Shown: positions 17,377 through 25,992 of the stretch, piece by piece
How the letters are laid out: every line of letters starts with the position of its first letter
Position numbering within the stretch: position 1 is the first letter of the stretch
Assembly (NCBI RefSeq): GCF_029309905.1
Contig: NZ_JARBJP010000002.1
Coordinates: forward strand, 62,001-126,000
Origin: Brytella acorum
Lineage (GTDB): Bacteria; Pseudomonadota; Alphaproteobacteria; Acetobacterales; Acetobacteraceae
Direction: 5' to 3'
DNA: 64,000 bases
The notes under the pieces: model-generated
Seen by the model: only the letters and a program-made list of their open reading frames with translations
Databases searched by the model: none
Told to the model about the DNA's origin: nothing
Made by a program: the position numbers and the translations under genes

Positions 17377-18905
17377 GGGCGATCCTGCATCTGCTGATGG
17401 GCTGCTTCTCTGTGCTGGCTGTCGCCACGGCCGATGCGGCGCCGGTCGCATCCGAAGCCATGCCGGAAATGGTCTGGGCCTCCGACGGGCAGGCAAATGT
17501 GCCGTATGTTTTTCATGACCCCGCCGATTCCACCCGTGTAGAAGGTTTCGAATACGACATCGCGGCGGCCATCGCGCAACGGCTTCATGAACGGCCGCGT
17601 CTCGTCCAGAACGATTGGGATGGCCTGATTCCCGGGCTGAAGCGCGGGCTGTATCAGATGGTCCTCGACGGCATTGAAATGACGCCTGAGCATCGGGCGG
17701 CAGTGTTGTTCTCGCGTCCGTATTACGTGACGGGCGAGCGGATCGTTGTGCGGCGCGACCGTCAGGGACTGGACAGTTTCGAGGCATTGCGCGGCCATAC
17801 GGTCGGAACGATCAAGGATACGCTTGCGGAAAGAATGCTGACGGGTGAGCCGACGATCAGCACGCGGGCCTATGAAGAGGAAAGCAACGCCTTTTCGGAC
17901 CTGCGAAACGGAAGGCTGGACGCCATTCTGCTCGATGAGCCGATCGCGCTTTATTATGGCGCGGTCTCGCCGGAATTCAGGGTGGTCGGCGAGTCGATCG
18001 GACGCACGCAGTACGGCATCGCCTTCGAAGCGGCCAATCACGTCGAGCGCGACAGGGTCGATGCCGCTCTCGGCGAGATCATTGCCGATGGAACCCTGCA
18101 TCGTATTCTGGCGCGGTGGAATCTCTGGACGCCGATGATGGCGGACGCGCTCGGCGATCATACCGACATCCATGTGCCCCCCGACGCGTGGGAGCGTTAT
18201 CGCACCTCGATCGGAGCGCTGAACGGGTGGGGCGCGCATCTGCGGCGTTATATCGGGTTTCTGCCGCTTGTCCTGCATGGCGCGTGGCTGACGCTTGCGG
18301 TGTCGGCATGCGCCATGATTCTGGCCGTTGCGCTGGGTATCGTGCTGGCGTTGTCACGGCGCTACGGACCTCGTCCGCTCGCCTTTCTTTGTGGGTTATA
18401 TGTCGAGATCGTGCGCGGGACGCCTCTGCTGATCCAGATCCTGTTCATTTTCTATGGATTGCCGTCGTTGGGAGTTACGCTTTCACCCTTCCTGGCGGGC
18501 GTTCTGGCGTTGGGACTGAATTATGCGGCGTATGAGGCTGAAAATTACCGTGCGGGTCTGCAATCCGTTTCACGCGGGCAGATGGAAGCGGCGATCGCGC
18601 TGAACATGACGCACGCCCAGGCCCTGCGTCTGGTGATCGTGCCGCAGGCCTTCCGGACGGTCGTGCCGGTGATGACCAACGACTTCATTTCTCTGTTGAA
18701 AGATTCATCGCTTGTCAGCGTCATCACGCTGACGGAACTGAGCCAGACCTACGTGCGTCTGTCCTCGACGTATTACGATTATGTCGGGACCGGCCTGATG
18801 ATCGGTATGGCCTATCTGCTGCTGGGTCTGCCTTTCGTGCGACTGGCCCGCTTCGCCGAAGCCCGTCTGGGACGGAGCATGGATGCGGCGAGCAGCAAGC
18901 ACTGA
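17373..18905 (+). CDS. Amino-acid ABC transporter binding-protein/permease fusion
   Basis: A 510-residue fusion. After a signal peptide (to about residue 23, ADAAP) comes a periplasmic solute-binding domain of the bacterial family 3 type, about 30-255 (FEYDIAAAIAQRL, DGIEMTPEHRAAVLFSRPYY, LRNGRLDAILLDEP). It is joined to a HisM-type permease, about 290-500 (LHGAWLTLAVSACAM, EIVRGTPLLIQILFIFYGLP, the EAA-like loop AIALNMTHAQALRLVIVPQA). The EAA loop glycine is replaced by Asn. The binding domain is therefore tethered to the outer face of the membrane. With the ATPase just upstream it makes a complete importer, probably working as a permease homodimer. Ligand not predictable. Confidence 0.92.
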   Translation: MRAILHLLMGCFSVLAVATADAAPVASEAMPEMVWASDGQANVPYVFHDPADSTRVEGFEYDIAAAIAQRLHERPRLVQNDWDGLIPGLKRGLYQMVLDGIEMTPEHRAAVLFSRPYYVTGERIVVRRDRQGLDSFEALRGHTVGTIKDTLAERMLTGEPTISTRAYEEESNAFSDLRNGRLDAILLDEPIALYYGAVSPEFRVVGESIGRTQYGIAFEAANHVERDRVDAALGEIIADGTLHRILARWNLWTPMMADALGDHTDIHVPPDAWERYRTSIGALNGWGAHLRRYIGFLPLVLHGAWLTLAVSACAMILAVALGIVLALSRRYGPRPLAFLCGLYVEIVRGTPLLIQILFIFYGLPSLGVTLSPFLAGVLALGLNYAAYEAENYRAGLQSVSRGQMEAAIALNMTHAQALRLVIVPQAFRTVVPVMTNDFISLLKDSSLVSVITLTELSQTYVRLSSTYYDYVGTGLMIGMAYLLLGLPFVRLARFAEARLGRSMDAASSKH

Positions 18906-18939
18906 AACCGCGTCTATCCCGACCGGAGAAAGAGAAAGT

Positions 18940-19869
18940 CTACGGAGCAGCCGGGTCCCGGGCGAGTTCGTCCGGCACTGTACCGCTGATCAGTCCGTGC
19001 GTCATGCCTTCGCGCAGGACGCCGACCCAGTTCGTCATCCATTTGGTCGTGCCGCGCACGAAGTTCTGAGCCAGCGGAGCGTTGGGGAGTTCGGTTTTGG
19101 TCCAGACGGCCAGAGGCGCGATCAGTTCCGTCGATCCAGGCCGCACCGGCGCCAGAAGGGTATCCACCGCGTTGACGTCGGTCGACCCGTCCTTCGTTGT
19201 CGTTGCTCTGAGCCAGACGGCGGTCACGTAAAGTGGTGAGACCGGAAAACCGAATGTATGGAGTCTCTGGAACGCGGTCGTGATCAGTTCGTTCGCGGAA
19301 CCGGTACTTTCAGCGACGCTCCAGCACTCGCGGACGCCATTCTGACCGTCCGACATCACGCGCGCTGCGAAATTTCTGTCATCATGACACGTGTCGTCCA
19401 GCCCGGCCGTCGCATCGGCGGGCAGGGGACGGGTGGTTGTCCTTGCGATGATGACGCCCGTGACGACGCCTCTGTCGGTGCGCGCCAGAATGTTGAAAAG
19501 CTGAACGCCACCCGGCCCGACCTGACCGGTGAGAACCGGATGCCAGGTTCCGGCGGGAAGGGGAAGCGTATGGCCGTTGAATGGCACGCTGCCCACGAAC
19601 GATGCGTTCATGCTTGGTGCGGCGACCCTGTCGGGCGAGTTGCCGGGCTGCTGCGCAGCGCCGGATTGCTGGGCGTCGCTGGACGGCGGACTGCCGCCGC
19701 TGGATGGGGACGCCGGAGCCGTGGTGCCTGGAACGTGGGCAAGCCATGGGGCATGCCGCAACATGAAGGGCGTGGGATAGAGGGCGGCGAGACCGAGAAA
19801 GCCGACAGAGCCGTAGAGCGACCATCTCCAGAGAGGCGCGCGGCGCCACAGACGTGAAAAAGCGGACAT
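18940..19869 (-). CDS. Single-pass membrane protein of unknown function, AAA+ operon
   Basis: A 309-residue protein I do not recognise. Seen: a basic N-terminus and one transmembrane span at about residues 14-34 (WSLYGSVGFLGLAALYPT), a Ser/Pro/Gln-rich linker (about 48-85), then a roughly 220-residue globular domain expected outside the cytoplasm. That domain holds two cysteines (DDTCHDDRNF and VRECWSVAE) that could form a disulfide, and hydrophobic beta-type strands such as GVVTGVIIARTTT. It begins 13 bases after the stop of the Clp-like ATPase gene, so it is very likely co-transcribed. A role as periplasmic partner of that ATPase is an inference from position and topology. Confidence 0.75.
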   Translation of the reverse strand: MSAFSRLWRRAPLWRWSLYGSVGFLGLAALYPTPFMLRHAPWLAHVPGTTAPASPSSGGSPPSSDAQQSGAAQQPGNSPDRVAAPSMNASFVGSVPFNGHTLPLPAGTWHPVLTGQVGPGGVQLFNILARTDRGVVTGVIIARTTTRPLPADATAGLDDTCHDDRNFAARVMSDGQNGVRECWSVAESTGSANELITTAFQRLHTFGFPVSPLYVTAVWLRATTTKDGSTDVNAVDTLLAPVRPGSTELIAPLAVWTKTELPNAPLAQNFVRGTTKWMTNWVGVLREGMTHGLISGTVPDELARDPAAP

Positions 19870-19882
19870 TCTTCGTGGTGGC

Positions 19883-21151
19883 TCAGCTCGTCATGCGGGC
19901 GTGGAGGGATTCGGCCTCGTCGGCGACTTCGGCGTTCACGCCGTTCTCCCCGGCGACGAGCCGGACCATTTTCGCGCCATTCTGACGGGCCATGATCAGG
20001 CTTTCGCTCACCATGTCCTCGATGGAGCGCACGAGATCGCGCGCCGATGCGCCGGTGCCCAGTTTCTGCTGGCGCTGCATGACCTGGAAGAGAACGGCGG
20101 CGTCGATTCCGCCGGGCTCCACGCGAAGGCCGTAGCTGTCGATCATCGCTTCGATTTCCAGTGCGGCAACGCGGGCCAGATCGAGACCGTGCAGTTTGCG
20201 GAACACGAAAATCCGGTCGAGGCGGTTCAGAACCTCCGGCGCGAAACCGGCCTGACGCAGGGCTTCGACCGACTCGGCACGCATGCGGTCGGGATCGGAG
20301 GCGAGACGATCGGCGATCTCGGTCAGGGAGTCTGTCGCAATGTTGGAGGTCAGCATGAAAATGGCGCGCGTGGTGGAAATCTGCGTGCCGGTGGAGGCCT
20401 CCGTGATGTGGCCGTCATTCCAGGCCGTGAGAAACTTCTTGAAAACATCGGGGTGGGCTTTTTCGATTTCATCGAGCAGCACCACGGCGTCGGGCTTTTC
20501 CTGGAGGCCGCCTGTCAGCTTTCCGAATGTGTCTGATCCGACATAGCCCTTCGGCGAGCCGAAAAGCTGTGTCGCGGCGTGAGGGCTCGACATCTGCGTC
20601 ATGTCGAAATGCAGCAGAGGACGGTCCATCTGTCGGGCGATCTGTTTGGCGAGATAGGTCTTGCCGGTTCCCGGAGGTCCCGCCAGCAGGAAAATACCGA
20701 CCGGTTTTCCGCGGACATGCAGGGCGAGACGGCGGCGCAGCTGCTGGGCGATGTCCTCGCAGACCTGATCCTGACCGATCACGCGGGCGCGCAGTGACGC
20801 CGCCAGCTCCTCCGCGTCGATCGTCGTTTCCTTCTGCTCGCGTGCCATGAGCTCTTCAAGCGCATTGCGGTTGGTGAGGCGGGCGAGAACGTCCATCAGG
20901 AATCCCTTTCTGCGGCGGAGCCCTTTACGGGCGAGACGCTCGGCGCGGGTTTCAAACAAAAGCCCCGAGACGGTGAAGAGCGCGCCGAGACCCGCCAGAG
21001 GAAGATAGCCCGGTTCCGCCCATCGCAGGAAGCGTCCGATGGTTGCGAATGACAGATGAAGGGCCATCGCGGCCTGAAGGCTCGCGAGCGCCAGAAAGAT
21101 CACCATCATAACCGGCATCATCCGGTTAAGGAGCGGCATCAGGCTCTTCAT
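19883..21151 (-). CDS. Membrane-anchored Clp-type AAA+ ATPase (single D2-like ring)
   Basis: A 422-residue protein. Two hydrophobic spans (about 11-32 and 48-66) lead through a basic linker into one AAA+ module like the second ATPase domain of ClpA/ClpB. Seen: RVIGQDQVCEDIAQQL, Walker A GPPGTGKT (158-165), pore loop GYVG (202-205), Walker B VVLLDEIEKAHPDVF (223-237), sensor MLTSN, an arginine-finger region PEVLNRLDRIFVF, and a C-terminal small domain (RQQKLGTGASARDLVRSIED). It lacks the Clp N-domain, the D1 ring, the ClpB middle coil and any recognisable ClpP-docking loop. It should pull or remodel substrates at the inner membrane face. Its ATG overlaps the upstream stop (21148-21151). Confidence 0.88.
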   Translation of the reverse strand: MKSLMPLLNRMMPVMMVIFLALASLQAAMALHLSFATIGRFLRWAEPGYLPLAGLGALFTVSGLLFETRAERLARKGLRRRKGFLMDVLARLTNRNALEELMAREQKETTIDAEELAASLRARVIGQDQVCEDIAQQLRRRLALHVRGKPVGIFLLAGPPGTGKTYLAKQIARQMDRPLLHFDMTQMSSPHAATQLFGSPKGYVGSDTFGKLTGGLQEKPDAVVLLDEIEKAHPDVFKKFLTAWNDGHITEASTGTQISTTRAIFMLTSNIATDSLTEIADRLASDPDRMRAESVEALRQAGFAPEVLNRLDRIFVFRKLHGLDLARVAALEIEAMIDSYGLRVEPGGIDAAVLFQVMQRQQKLGTGASARDLVRSIEDMVSESLIMARQNGAKMVRLVAGENGVNAEVADEAESLHARMTS

Positions 21152-21699
21152 TGTTGGATGAGGTCCAGAATGAGCCCGTCACTGGGCCCGGGGATCGTCG
21201 GCATGATCGTCGGTCCGGTTACAAAAAGCGCGCCGATATGAAGCCCGTCGGGGGGCGGCGTGGTCGTGGCGATGATCGTGGCCTGCCCCGCGCCTCTGAT
21301 GGGCAGAACGACGTTCTGGTATTTCGGGCCGAGAACGACATTTTGCGTGATGCCGCTGCTTGTCACGGTTACGACCTGTCCTGCTGCGCCCGTCGCGTCC
21401 CGCATGGGCAGGATACTGAGGCGCATTTCGCGCCGCTTGACGGCGGCCAGGATGTCCGCGCGCGCGGATGGCGGAATCTGACTGTTGGCCAAGGCTTTGG
21501 CCGCGTTCTCGGGCGATATGATCGTGACCTGCGCCAGAGCGTGGGGAAGCGTCGTGCCTGTCGGGGTGCCGGTCGCGGAGCCTGTCGCAGACGCGGGCGC
21601 GACCGCTGTCGCGTCATGTCCCGAGATGTTGTGGGCGGCGAGATAGCCCGTCCCCAGAAGTGCGGCGGCAAGGATCGAGACCTTGGCCGCCATCGCCAT
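21148..21699 (-). CDS. Membrane-anchored or exported protein of unknown function, first gene of AAA+ operon
   Basis: A 183-residue protein I do not recognise. Seen: an N-terminal hydrophobic span (about 4-22, VSILAAALLGTGYLAA), an Ala/Thr/Gly-rich linker, and a domain containing IISPENAAKALANSQIPPSARADILAAVKRREMRLSILPMRD, then beta-rich segments to GLILDLIQQ. I start at the ATG at 21699 because AGGAG lies about 9 bases upstream; the frame is open for 39 more codons upstream with no ribosome site. Translationally coupled to the ATPase gene through ATGA. It probably faces the periplasm. Confidence 0.72.
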   Translation of the reverse strand: MAMAAKVSILAAALLGTGYLAAHNISGHDATAVAPASATGSATGTPTGTTLPHALAQVTIISPENAAKALANSQIPPSARADILAAVKRREMRLSILPMRDATGAAGQVVTVTSSGITQNVVLGPKYQNVVLPIRGAGQATIIATTTPPPDGLHIGALFVTGPTIMPTIPGPSDGLILDLIQQ

Positions 21700-22092
21700 G
21701 GGACTACGCTCCTGCGAACTGTCTTCCCGCGGCTTGAGCCTCATATCGGGTTCTGAAGGGCCATTCATCAATGTCATGTGACAGGGGAATGGATCAGAAG
21801 GCAAGCGCGGGAGCATGTCCGTGGTGTAAACAATCTTTACATCTTCGGCTCCAGCCGTCGCCGTCGGTCGAACCTTGCGCCCATCGTGCTTTCGTGACGG
21901 GTAAAGGAGCCGGGTGAAGCATTCGACGGGCGAGGGATTTATGGGTCATGTCCCGGTTTGAAATTCGGGTTTCGCCTCTTTATGGACGCCAGAGCGCGGT
22001 ATGGTCTTTCCTGAAAGCGGACGTGGCACCATGCCTCCGCGAGGATTGATCTCCGTCGATCCGGTGAGGTTCAAACTGGTTTGTGCTTCCGG
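21700..22092. promoter_or_regulatory. Upstream region of the AAA+ operon with an operator-like repeat
   Basis: This 393-base gap holds no convincing gene. A perfect inverted repeat, TGTAAA (21825-21830) and TTTACA (21836-21841) spaced by 5 bases, stands about 125-140 bases before the operon start and looks like a binding site for a dimeric regulator. It may lie in a promoter for the minus-strand operon. The regulator cannot be named. Confidence 0.4.
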
Positions 22093-22617
22093 TCAGTTGA
22101 AGGCGCCACTGAGATCCTCGTAAGTCGTGCGCTCGGAAACCATTCCGGCTTCGCTGGCGGTGACCTCACGCTCGAGGACGCGGTTCTTGTCAAAGCGGAT
22201 GCGCACCTGCGTTGCCGCCGCCGCGTCGCCGCAGTTCAGGGTCAGGACGAACTGTGTCCAGCCATAGGCCGCCAGACTCGCCGTGTTAACGTCGTTCAGG
22301 GTGGCAACCAAGGAATCAGGAATGTAAACGGTCTTCGGCCCGACCGTGAGCGACAGCTTTTCGACCGGGGAGCAGGTCGTGCGGCCGCCGGAACAGAGGT
22401 GGACCGAGTGGCTCGGCGTAGTGGCGATTACCAGCGTTGCTGTGACTTTCGTGTCGGCGAGGGTTGTCTTAAGGGTAATCGCGCCGGTCGTGGGTATCTC
22501 TGTCAGTGTTGGGGTTGGGGACTCTGCGCTGGCACTTCTCGCGCCGAGAAGCGCGAGAAGTGCGCAGGCGGGCAGCGCCAGGAGGCGGTTGCGCGATGGC
22601 GAGCGGTGCGGGGGCAT
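22093..22617 (-). CDS. Exported protein of unknown function
   Basis: A 174-residue protein with a clear signal peptide (RNRLLALPACALLALLGARSASAES, cut near residue 31). The mature part is beta-rich and Thr-rich with three cysteines: CSGGRTTC, in a spacing that could form a loop or bind metal, and LNCGDAA. I recognise no family. Start chosen at the ATG at 22617, where GGAGAC lies 4 bases upstream; the longer upstream frame has no ribosome site. It points the same way as the AAA+ operon, 393 bases ahead of it, so co-regulation is possible but not shown. Confidence 0.7.
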   Translation of the reverse strand: MPPHRSPSRNRLLALPACALLALLGARSASAESPTPTLTEIPTTGAITLKTTLADTKVTATLVIATTPSHSVHLCSGGRTTCSPVEKLSLTVGPKTVYIPDSLVATLNDVNTASLAAYGWTQFVLTLNCGDAAAATQVRIRFDKNRVLEREVTASEAGMVSERTTYEDLSGAFN

Positions 22618-23068
22618 TGTTGTCTCCGATTGCACTGCAATTCGCAGTTTCAGCAGGAAGAAGGCGGGTAGCCAGAAACATAGGGTAAGCACCTGACGCT
22701 CTTCCATTGAAATGCAATTCACATTACGGCCCAAAAGTTCACTTTTCGTCCTGTGGTAAGATCTTCTAGCTGAAGCAAGGGTCTACCCAGCCGGTATCAC
22801 CCTTCAATACAGCTTAGGGTTCTCGCTGTGCTCCCAGATAAAAGCTGGCCGGGAGTTGCAACTGTATTGGTTAGGACGTCTGCTATCGAGTGTTTCGTGC
22901 TGCGAAGCGGACAGTTACGTCCCCTCCCCAAAAGCGGATATTTCAAACCGGGGCACTGCCGATTTATGGAAAGGCTTGCGTCCGCAGGGGCGATGGCCTA
23001 GGTAAGCGCATCACCTTTATTTCCGTCATGGTTCTGGGGGGTGGCCTTAACGGGCCGCCTTTTTTGCG
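22618..23068. other. Intergenic region between exported-protein gene and rimP operon
   Basis: A 451-base divergent gap, partly AT-richer than its surroundings. It must contain the promoter of the rimP-nusA operon and that of the minus-strand exported protein. I find no tRNA (in enterobacteria a metY tRNA gene sits here). The only clear structure is the hairpin directly before rimP, listed separately. Confidence 0.5.
23040..23065 (+). terminator. Terminator-like hairpin (possible attenuator) in the rimP leader
   Basis: GGTGGCC (23040-23046) pairs with GGCCGCC (23053-23059), with one G-U pair and a 6-base loop, and is followed by six T residues (23060-23065). It ends only 3 bases before the chosen rimP start, so it cannot end an upstream plus-strand gene. 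It more likely acts as an attenuator for the nusA operon. Confidence 0.65.
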
Positions 23069-23692
23069 TTGGAAACTGATCTTCCTCATCTTAACGGTCT
23101 TGAAGCGCGGATCGCGCGGCAGATTACGCCGGCACTTGAAGACATGGGCTTCGAGCTCGTCCGTCTGTCTGTGCTGGGGCGCGAAACGCCGACCATTCAG
23201 GTCATGGCTGATCGTGCCGATGGCAGTCTCATCAATGTGGACGATTGCCAGCAGATCAGTCATGTCGTGGGCGCCGTTCTTGATGTTGACGATCCGATCC
23301 CGGGCGCCTGGACGCTGGAAGTGTCGTCGGCTGGAATCGATCGCCCTCTGACCCGTGCGAAAGACTGGGAACGTTTCGCCGGGCATATCGCCAAGGCCGA
23401 ACTTGACCTGCCGATGGATGGACGCAAGCGCTTTTCCGGAACGGTTCTCGGGTTGAGGGATGGCGCGGCGTTGATGCGCCTCGATGATGGTTCCGAGGTC
23501 GCGTTGCCTCTTGAAAACATCCGCAAGGCCCGCCTGATTCTGACGGATGCGCTGATCGAAGCCAGTGCGACGATGATGGGCGTCCAGGATGAGGAGAGCG
23601 ACGCGCCTCGGCCCAAGACGCCGAAGCTCAACCCGCTGCGGCCGGGTAAGGGGCCTGGAAAAAATACGAAGCCTGGTCGCCGCGTTCACTGA
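23069..23692 (+). CDS. rimP: Ribosome maturation factor RimP
   Basis: A 207-residue protein needed for 30S subunit maturation. Seen: [64 protein letters not shown], the hallmark RimP segment, then a C-terminal SH3-like half and a basic tail ([16 protein letters not shown]). The only sensible start is a TTG at 23069, immediately after a terminator-like T-run and without a ribosome site, so initiation may be weak or regulated. First gene of the series through infB and rbfA. Confidence 0.93.
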   Translation: METDLPHLNGLEARIARQITPALEDMGFELVRLSVLGRETPTIQVMADRADGSLINVDDCQQISHVVGAVLDVDDPIPGAWTLEVSSAGIDRPLTRAKDWERFAGHIAKAELDLPMDGRKRFSGTVLGLRDGAALMRLDDGSEVALPLENIRKARLILTDALIEASATMMGVQDEESDAPRPKTPKLNPLRPGKGPGKNTKPGRRVH

Positions 23693-23750
23693 AGCGCGAC
23701 TGTCTGATTGTTTGTTTTGCGCCCTCGTCGGCGCCTCTTGAGGATCTACT

Positions 23751-25298
23751 GTGATGGACACCTCTGTTACACGGCCTGAACTCCTGCTGGTTGCGGACGC
23801 CGTTTCGCGCGAGAAGAACATCGACCGAGACGAAGTGCTCGAAGCGATGGAGCAGGCCATCCAGAAGGCCGGTCGCGCGAAATACGGCCATGAAAAGGAC
23901 ATTCGCGCGACCATCGATCGCAAGACCGGTGAGGTGCGTCTGTCGCGCTGGACCGAGGCAGTCGAAGTCGTCGAGAACGAAGAGACGCAGATTCCGCTGC
24001 ATATCGCGCGGAAGTTCAAGCCTGAGATCCAGCAGGGCGAGCATCTGGTCGATCCGCTGCCGCCAATCGATTTCGGGCGTATCGCGGCGCAGACGGCCAA
24101 ACAGGTGATCGTCCAGCGTGTGCGTGAATATGAGCGCAAGCGTCAGTATGACGAATTCAAGGACCGCGTGGGCGAGGTCGTCAATGGCACGGTCAAGCGC
24201 ACCGAATACGGCAATCTCATGGTCGAGATCGGTCACACCGAGGCCCTGCTGCGTCGCGACGAACTGATCCCGCGCGAATCGTTCCGCAATTCGGATCGCG
24301 TGCGCGCCTATATCTATGACGTGCGCGATGAGCCCCGCGGCCCGCAGATCTTCCTGAGCCGCACGCATCCCGCATTCCTTGCGAAGCTGTTTGCTCAGGA
24401 AGTGCCCGAGATTTACGACGGCATCATCGAGATCAAGGCCGTGGCCCGTGACCCGGGTTCCCGCGCCAAGATGGCGGTTGTCTCGCGAGATCCGTCCATC
24501 GATCCGGTCGGTGCATGCGTCGGTATGCGTGGTTCGCGCGTGCAGGCGGTCGTCGCCGAGTTGCAGGGCGAAAAGATCGACATCATTCCCTGGAGCGCGC
24601 AGGCGGCGACGTTCGTCGTGAATGCGCTGGCTCCGGCGGAAGTCAGCAAGGTGGTGATGGACGAGGAAGCCGGGCGCGTCGAGGTCGTGGTGCCCGACGA
24701 GCAGCTTTCTCTGGCAATCGGCCGTCGTGGTCAGAACGTGCGTCTGGCCAGTCAGCTGACCCGGTGGGACATCGATATCCTGACGGAGGCGGAAGAGTCC
24801 GAGCGTCGTCAGGAGGAGTTCCGCAAGCGTACGGATCTTTTTGTCAGCGCGCTCGACGTGGACGATGTGATCGCGGGCCTGCTCGTGACCGAGGGTTTCC
24901 ACTCGATCGAGGAACTCGCTTATGCGGACTCGGACGAGCTGCATAACATCGAGGGATTCGATGAGCAGGTTGCGGAAGAGCTGGTTCGGCGCGCTGAAGA
25001 ATGTCTCTCGCGCAAGGAGGACGCGCTCGACGAGCAGCGCAAGGCTCTTGGTGTGGATGATGCGATCGCCGATCTGGGCGTGTTCTCCAACAAGATGCTG
25101 GTGACGCTGGGCGAGAGCGGCGTGAAGTCGCTCGATGACCTCGCGGATCTCGCCGGTGACGAGCTGGTCGAAATTCTCGGCGCGGATGTGATCGACGCGG
25201 AGGCCGCCAACGAAATCATCATGGCGGCGCGCGCTCACTGGTTCGAAGGTGAGGAGGGTGTCGCGGATGCGGCTCCTGCCACCGACAAGGAGGTGTGA
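23751..25298 (+). CDS. nusA: Transcription termination/antitermination factor NusA
   Basis: A 515-residue RNA-polymerase-binding factor acting in pausing, termination and rRNA antitermination. Seen: the N-terminal polymerase-binding domain (LLVADAVSREKNIDRDEVLEAMEQAI), the S1 domain (VGEVVNGTVKRTEYGNLMVEIG, about 140-205), KH1 (DPSIDPVGACVGMRGSRVQAVVAEL) and KH2 (LSLAIGRRGQNVRLASQLT), then two C-terminal helix-hairpin-helix repeats (HSIEELAYADSDELHNIEGF and KSLDDLADLAGDELVEILG). Normal length. It lies 58 bases after rimP; the last codons overlap the start region of the ylxR gene. Confidence 0.97.
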   Translation: MMDTSVTRPELLLVADAVSREKNIDRDEVLEAMEQAIQKAGRAKYGHEKDIRATIDRKTGEVRLSRWTEAVEVVENEETQIPLHIARKFKPEIQQGEHLVDPLPPIDFGRIAAQTAKQVIVQRVREYERKRQYDEFKDRVGEVVNGTVKRTEYGNLMVEIGHTEALLRRDELIPRESFRNSDRVRAYIYDVRDEPRGPQIFLSRTHPAFLAKLFAQEVPEIYDGIIEIKAVARDPGSRAKMAVVSRDPSIDPVGACVGMRGSRVQAVVAELQGEKIDIIPWSAQAATFVVNALAPAEVSKVVMDEEAGRVEVVVPDEQLSLAIGRRGQNVRLASQLTRWDIDILTEAEESERRQEEFRKRTDLFVSALDVDDVIAGLLVTEGFHSIEELAYADSDELHNIEGFDEQVAEELVRRAEECLSRKEDALDEQRKALGVDDAIADLGVFSNKMLVTLGESGVKSLDDLADLAGDELVEILGADVIDAEAANEIIMAARAHWFEGEEGVADAAPATDKEV

Positions 25299-25992
25299 TA
25301 CGTCGGACACGCCGGATAACGCGGAGTCCGTGGTCACGGACTCCGCATTGGATCAGGACGCGGTCGAAGTCGATCGCGGGCATGGCGGTCTGCGTCGCTG
25401 CATCGTGACGCGCAGCCATGCGGCGCCCGAGACGATGTTGCGCTTCGTCGTGTCGCCGGACGGGATTTTGACGCCGGATTTGTCGGCGCGACTCCCCGGA
25501 CGGGGAATATGGTTGAGCGCCCGGCGAGATGTGCTAGAAACCGCCCGGACGCGTCATATGTTTTCAAAAGCGGCGCGTCAGGCGGTTCAAGTGCCGGATG
25601 ATCTCGATGCGGTCATTCGAGCCGGACTGGAACAGCGTGTGATCGAATCGGTGACGCTAGCGCGTCGGGCCGGTCAGGCGTTATGTGGTTTCACGAAGTG
25701 CCGTGAGTGGATCGTCGCCCGCAAGGTCGGAGCGGTGATCCAGAGTTTTGGCGCCAGCCCTGACGAGCTGGCGCGACTGTTGTCAGGGGCGCGGGAGCTC
25801 CCTGTGGCGACGATCCCCGCCGGGATGCTGGCTAAGGCGTTCGGGCGGGAACATGCGGTTTATGGTGTTGTGGCGCGCGGAGCGCTGGCACGACGCCTGC
25901 TGATCGAGCATGAACGATTTTTGGGGTTGGCCGAGGGGCCGGTCCCCGGTGCGCCGGATATGCGCGCCGGAGTGGAACAGGCGGGTAAATGA
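25267..25992 (+). CDS. YlxR/L7Ae-type RNA-binding protein
   Basis: About 241 residues. The N-terminal half is a YlxR (DUF448) domain: [25 protein letters not shown] and [12 protein letters not shown]. The C-terminal half is a ribosomal L7Ae-like RNA-binding domain ([37 protein letters not shown]). This fusion is usual in alphaproteobacteria, and YlxR homologues have been linked to RNase P modulation. Start: the ATG at 25267 has GGAGG upstream but overlaps nusA by 32 bases. A near-perfect ribosome site (AAGGAGG, 25287-25293) points instead to an in-frame ACG at 25300, 6 bases on, which would give [11 protein letters not shown] after the initiator. Its 3' end overlaps infB (ATGA). Confidence 0.9.
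   Translation: MRLLPPTRRCDTSDTPDNAESVVTDSALDQDAVEVDRGHGGLRRCIVTRSHAAPETMLRFVVSPDGILTPDLSARLPGRGIWLSARRDVLETARTRHMFSKAARQAVQVPDDLDAVIRAGLEQRVIESVTLARRAGQALCGFTKCREWIVARKVGAVIQSFGASPDELARLLSGARELPVATIPAGMLAKAFGREHAVYGVVARGALARRLLIEHERFLGLAEGPVPGAPDMRAGVEQAGK

Noticed and set aside
22618-23039. Possible tRNA or small gene upstream of rimP, by analogy with metY in enterobacteria
   Set aside because: No cloverleaf can be drawn, and open frames there lack starts.
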